Assembly: GCA_022414725.1 (NCBI GenBank) | Contig: CM039462.1 | Coordinates: 81,627,390 to 81,691,389 of the forward strand | DNA length: 64,000 bases | Direction: 5' to 3' | From: Microglena sp. YARC | Taxonomy: Eukaryota > Chlorophyta > Chlorophyceae > Chlamydomonadales > Chlamydomonadaceae | Shown here: positions 60,383 to 64,000 of the stretch, in pieces | How the letters are laid out: each line of letters starts with the position of its first letter | How positions within the stretch are numbered: the first letter of the stretch is position 1 | Program-made: the position numbers and the translations under genes | Notes under the pieces: model-generated | The model's input: the letters and a program-made list of their open reading frames with translations, nothing else | Told to the model about the DNA's origin: nothing | Database searches by the model: none

Positions 60383-60660
60383 CGCAAGGTGTGCCGTACA
60401 CGAAGCTTCCGTTGACTGTATTGGCGAGAACGAATCCGTTCATGATCACATGAGCGAGGGTCACGTTTGTGATGGTTGCGGGCGTTTTTTTCGTTCTTCG
60501 CGCGGTTTATCATTTCACAAATGAACGTGTGGCTCTGGCTCGACGACTTGTGCTTCAAGGAGGGGCGACCCCGTGTGACGACACCTCCTCGACTTGTACA
60601 GGCGCTTTCAAGGTGACTTTCGAAGCCCAGCACTCATCCTCGATCGCTTCAACACGACGA
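60383..60660 (-). repeat. Dispersed repeats, no gene
   Basis: A reversed repeat end at 60385-60420 (AAGGTGTGCCGTACACGAAG; CTTCCGTTGACTGTA). A block at 60600-60660 is shared with 38030-38100. Confidence 0.6.
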
Positions 60661-60666
60661 TAGTTT

Positions 60667-60942
60667 TCAGCGACCTGCACCAAAATCAACTTTGCCTTCC
60701 ATTTTGGCAATAGTGTTCCGCTGGGTTGCGAATTTGATTTGCTGTTCGCTGTCCTGCTCCAATTTTAATATTCTGCGTTCAAGTACTTCTTTCTTGTGCA
60801 TGAAATGGTCATTGATGGATTCAATCTCCTTTTGAAGCTTTGCATCGTAGTCGACAGTGCCAACATCTTTTAATGGTGTTCGTTTGATGCAACGACGACG
60901 AAGGTAATGAGGAGTGATCGTGATCGCTGAGTGATCGTTCAT
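60667..60942 (-). CDS. Small coiled-coil protein
   Basis: 91 residues: a basic N-terminus (YLRRRCIKRTPL) and a long charged helix (LQKEIESINDHFMHKKEVLE) with heptad pattern. No family recognised. Confidence 0.55.
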   Translation of the reverse strand: MNDHSAITITPHYLRRRCIKRTPLKDVGTVDYDAKLQKEIESINDHFMHKKEVLERRILKLEQDSEQQIKFATQRNTIAKMEGKVDFGAGR

Positions 60943-61159
60943 GTTTGATTACTTATCCCAATCATGATGCATGATGTTTTTATACTCAATAATGCAACTT
61001 GCAAGCAGTAGTAGTAGCAGGCGGGTGTATGTCCTCAGTTGTTGAGTGTACTGATACACCGGTCCCCCTTGCAACTCTGTCTGAACAGTGCAGCCAACCC
61101 GAGACCGAATATGATTGAAATGATTGCTGACCCCGTCTTGGTATCGAATGCTTTGGTAA

Positions 61160-61825
61160 TCATGACACTTCGTACGATACGAGGCGATGCGATGAGGGAC
61201 GAGAATCCGCCACCGCATCCGTGCACTGAATATTAATGAATGGCCCCGACAATGAATTCGACAGAGAGAGATTCGAGTTTGTATGGCTGTAATAATCTGT
61301 ATGGATTTTGCGTTGTTTACACTCGTTTTTCGAGGCGCACATGGAACACTTGTCGTAGATTCGTTCGCCATCCTGTTCGTTTGAATCTGGGTAGGACGAC
61401 TCCTGCATGTTGGGGAGGGGGATTCCGTATTGTTTGCAAAGATCCTCATTGAGACGCCTGTCATTATCGTTCAGGGAATTCCATTGCTCGATAGTCATGC
61501 TTGACAGATCGTACCTCAGTTGCTTCTCAAGCGCTTCTGCGCGCTCAGTCTCAAGCTCAAGCTCAATCTCCATACTATTCACTCGAGCAGCATCTGCCTT
61601 CTTTCGAGCGCGCTCAGTCTCAAGCTCAATCTTCAGTCGAGCATTCTCAATCTCAATCTCCATAATATTCACTCGAGCATTCTCAAGCTCAATCTCCATA
61701 CTATTCACTTGAGCAGCATCTGCCTTCTTTCGAGCGAGCTCAGTCTCAAGCTCAATCTTCAGTCGAGTCATGTAAATAATAGCGAAGGTAGATATGCAGA
61801 TAAGTAGTTGAGAATTGTCAATCAT
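61160..61825 (-). CDS. Membrane-anchored coiled-coil protein
   Basis: 221 residues. A short hydrophobic N-terminal segment (LLICISTFAIIYM) is followed by a coiled coil of near-identical units (NSMEIELENAR / LKIELETERARKKADAAR), then FEWNSLNDNDRRLNE-like text and a Cys cluster (KCSMCASKNECKQ). DNA repeats of about 40-60 bp underlie the coiled coil. The final 50 residues lie over a region of dispersed repeat (ACGTTGTTTACACTCGTTTT also at 40380), so the true C-terminus may be earlier. Confidence 0.6.
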   Translation of the reverse strand: MIDNSQLLICISTFAIIYMTRLKIELETELARKKADAAQVNSMEIELENARVNIMEIEIENARLKIELETERARKKADAARVNSMEIELELETERAEALEKQLRYDLSSMTIEQWNSLNDNDRRLNEDLCKQYGIPLPNMQESSYPDSNEQDGERIYDKCSMCASKNECKQRKIHTDYYSHTNSNLSLSNSLSGPFINIQCTDAVADSRPSSHRLVSYEVS

Positions 61826-61917
61826 TGTTTATAAATTCTGATGATTGTTTCTTAAGTCGTGTGTTACGCAATCTCAATCTCTGGGCCATGTACTGCAGTG
61901 TACCACCACTCCGGCAA

Positions 61918-62010
61918 AAGATTCAAACCCACCTATTGAATGCGTTTCTGCGATCTCCGGTCTCAGAATCGCGAGAGAACTTTGTGAAACTCGCAAGCAA
62001 GCCAAGTCGT
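61918..62010. repeat. Copy of the 16538-16620 block
   Basis: AAACCCACCTATTGAATGCG and TCCGGTCTCAGAATCGCGAG; followed by two copies of TCTAGGGAATATGTTGGCG. Confidence 0.75.
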
Positions 62011-62251
62011 AGGTCTGCTCTTGAAGCGTCTAGGGAATATGTTGGCGTCTAGGGAATATGTTGGCGTCATCAGCCACGCGTGTCTCTTCTTGTGTCCTCC
62101 TCCGATGATGAGCAATTAGTCACTCAACCCTGCTTGTGTTTACACTACATTTCCAATGTCGCGTCTCGGTGTTGTGCATTCACCGTTAGGTGTGCCGTAC
62201 ACGAAGCTGCTTGAGTGAATAAGCTTGAGACTGAGTTCGGTAGGAACAAGC

Positions 62252-62773
62252 TCACTGTAGATAACCAACAGCAATTGCATCTTCTGCAGTAACAGCAATG
62301 GCATCGTCTGCAGTAACAGCAATGGCAAGTGCTGCTACGTGTGCAGCAGCAGCGGCAGCCGCAGCAGCTAATGCCCTTGCCTTGGTGAGCGAACCTGCTG
62401 GCGAGGGCTTGACATAGCTCTGCATCTGCGGCACAATATTGTAAAGGTCCTCGTTGCCGAGCTTGATTGTGTAGGACTCTTGAATGGACACGTCGTAACA
62501 CCTGGTATCAAAATCAGTGTCAATGATCTGCTGAACTAGTACCTGCCCACCCCAAACCATTTTTTTTCCCACAGAAAGGCCAGCTGGAGGATTGCACCGA
62601 GCTCCATCCGAATACTTGAATGACATCCTGATTATGCCAAGTGCGACAGCTTCAAACACGGCCCTTATGTCGTCGGTGATGTACATGTCATCAGGTCCAG
62701 TCGACCCCGTAGCCTTTTGAAAGCTGATAGAACCATGCATGATGTCCGGATCCTGCATGTTGTTTTTTGACAT
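62252..62773 (-). CDS. Unknown protein with Ala-rich tail
   Basis: 173 residues from MSKNNMQDPDIMHGS; the longer frame (to 62896) only reads through the duplicated promoter segment. The core (YITDDIRAVFEAVALGIIRM; GKKMVWGGQVLVQQIIDTDF) is alpha/beta; the tail is alanine-rich with three AVTADDAI-type repeats. No family recognised. Shares its upstream region with the protease gene at 56879. Confidence 0.6.
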   Translation of the reverse strand: MSKNNMQDPDIMHGSISFQKATGSTGPDDMYITDDIRAVFEAVALGIIRMSFKYSDGARCNPPAGLSVGKKMVWGGQVLVQQIIDTDFDTRCYDVSIQESYTIKLGNEDLYNIVPQMQSYVKPSPAGSLTKARALAAAAAAAAAHVAALAIAVTADDAIAVTAEDAIAVGYLQ

Positions 62774-62805
62774 TAAGTGATAAATTAAAACAATGTCAAC
62801 ACAAG

Positions 62806-62899
62806 TTACAGTCAGACCGGTCAATAATGTTACAGTATATTGAATCAATTCCAATTCTCTATGTACAACTTGGACAGACGGTCGATTGTTGTACACAAT
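62806..62899 (-). promoter_or_regulatory. Promoter segment, inverted copy of 56787-56877
   Basis: About 90 bp with three or four differences from the protease upstream region, ending 33 bp before the start at 62773. Confidence 0.7.
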
Positions 62900-63034
62900 G
62901 CCGGAGGCTCACATCAATCCCTATTTTACATGTGTTCACATGAACACATCTGAAAAGACTCTCCATCTCTGTATCCTGGGGTAGAAATCGAACCCTGTCT
63001 GATGAGAATGATACCATGTTTATTTTTCACAAGT

Positions 63035-63192
63035 AATGGGCGTCCCGGCCGATTTTGACTGGTTGCGAAACATGGTATGGAGCGGATTTGTGATTCCTTG
63101 GTGCTGATGTCTCAAGCTAGCGAGTCGTTCAGGAGGCTCTAAATCCTGATTAGAAATTTAAAAAAATCGGCCGGGAGGCAGGAACGCCCATT
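63035..63192 (+). mobile_element. MITE copy 9, TIR deletion
   Basis: 158 bp; eight bases of the left TIR are missing (AATGGGCGTCCCGGCC). The right TIR is intact and the 4-bp duplication AAGT is perfect (63031-63034, 63193-63196), so the deletion came after insertion. Confidence 0.95.
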
Positions 63193-63265
63193 AAGTATAA
63201 AAAATCAAGACTATGTCTAGTATATTGCTTTGCGCACCGTATCTCTTCTGTGTAAAACAGAAACA

Positions 63266-63736
63266 ATGGATAACTTCAAGAAGTTGGATACAAGCATGTA
63301 TGCGTGTTTCACAGTTTCAGGCAGTACGTGGAATGGCAAAATTTTTATTTTACATGGAACGGTGGTATTCGATAATGAGGATGACGCCAAGAAATGTTTA
63401 GAAATACTCGACCTGTACAAAGAGACATTCTACTTCAGGAGTACATCGAACGTGATGAATAAGACTATGTTCACGTTTGACGGCACGACAATACACCTAT
63501 TATCTGGTGCCAAAATTGAGTACGACCAGAATGCTTCTCGATTGAAGAAGATTGTAGAGATAGAAAAGACGTACACGGCAAACACGTGGGAATACATGGA
63601 CGATTACGTAAGGCTATTCGGGTATCTTCCGCTCAGGAAAAGGGCATTCTGGAGCTGCTTGCTGTTATGTTTTTCGTGCAGTTGTATATTCTGTATCGAT
63701 CCATGCTATTACGAAGCTAAATCTCCTCGCACGTAG
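63266..63736 (+). CDS. Unknown protein with Cys-rich hydrophobic C-terminus
   Basis: 156 residues from MDNFKKLDTSMYACF. The first 120 residues look beta-rich (GKIFILHGTVVFDNEDDAKK; TTIHLLSGAKIEY). The end has a hydrophobic Cys-rich stretch (SCLLLCFSCSCIFCI), perhaps a tail anchor or palmitoylated segment. The ATG follows MITE copy 9 by 73 bp, so the MITE may sit in its promoter. No family recognised. Confidence 0.62.
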   Translation: MDNFKKLDTSMYACFTVSGSTWNGKIFILHGTVVFDNEDDAKKCLEILDLYKETFYFRSTSNVMNKTMFTFDGTTIHLLSGAKIEYDQNASRLKKIVEIEKTYTANTWEYMDDYVRLFGYLPLRKRAFWSCLLLCFSCSCIFCIDPCYYEAKSPRT

Positions 63737-64000
63737 GTGAGCTCATGCACCCCCCAACGTTTTTCCATTTCCAAGCCTGCTTGATACACACGGCTTTCGT
63801 TTGAGTACATGCGGTTGCTTAAGATTGATTGATGCCTTGACACACTTGGTTTCTGCAGCTCAATTCCCATACCCCACTCCGTGGGGCCCGCAATTTTCCT
63901 ATCGATATACGAGATCTATTGCCAGCAGACCTCTGCTTGACATGTGATCATAGTTTGCGATTACTTTACCGTGTTTTCCGTCAACTGTGAGTGATATCTT
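63737..64000. other. Dispersed repeat, no gene
   Basis: Contains AGCTCAATTCCCATACCCCA, CTCCGTGGGGCCCGC and GCAGACCTCTGCTTGACATG, the same dispersed family as 35225-35310. The window ends within it. Confidence 0.6.

Noticed and set aside
1..64000. tRNA or rRNA genes
   Set aside because: I saw no cloverleaf-like segment with T-arm GTTCGA pattern in a plausible context, and no rRNA-like sequence; a covariance scan could still find a diverged tRNA.

Overview
The window looks like part of a large double-stranded DNA virus of a unicellular eukaryote (Nucleocytoviricota). The support is short, densely placed intronless genes on both strands and typical giant-virus products: F-box/ankyrin protein, Rnl2-type RNA ligase, FHA-RING protein, SET protein, class I amidotransferase, fibre-like RCC1 proteins with a peptidase G2-like end, LRAT-like and PA-clan protease-like proteins. 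Three genes carry an AAAATTGA box like the Imitervirales early promoter. A protist chromosome carrying integrated viral DNA cannot be excluded, because much of the window is satellite DNA and mobile elements.

Layout. 1-14.5 kb is mostly tandem repeats (units of about 10, 24, 25, 30, 37, 77, 90 and 106 bp) around three genes: F-box/ankyrin, SET, and an acidic J-like protein. 14.5-19.7 kb holds small viral genes: thioredoxin-fold, FHA-RING, RNA ligase. 19,751-34,459 is one 14.7-kb DNA transposon with terminal inverted repeats, a 4-bp target duplication and two divergent multi-exon genes. 34.5-46.4 kb holds remnants plus thioesterase, a paralogue of the J-like gene, a TauE/SafE half-transporter and an amidotransferase. 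46.5-52.7 kb is a giant RCC1-repeat fibre-like gene, now split by a frameshift. 53-64 kb holds LRAT-like, HicB-like, protease, tryptophan-repeat and coiled-coil genes.

The most notable item is the transposon. Its minus-strand gene (five exons) encodes a DUF7869-like transposase. Its plus-strand gene (six exons, every junction phase consistent) encodes a protein of about 1,660 residues with a ParB-like segment and a methyltransferase-like segment. Seven of the nine introns, and no exon, carry a hairpin palindrome, CTCCCGAT-TATG-ATCGGGAG or close variants. In two introns it is amplified into satellites of 79-bp units. The outer TIR matches that of nine copies of a 166-bp MITE spread across the window, most with clean 4-bp duplications. 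The element therefore appears to be the autonomous partner of a recently active MITE family. It sits in frame inside a small coiled-coil gene whose two halves can still be recognised.

Three single-base frameshifts (transposase, RCC1 gene, tryptophan-repeat gene) break otherwise intact frames. At least some may be sequencing errors.
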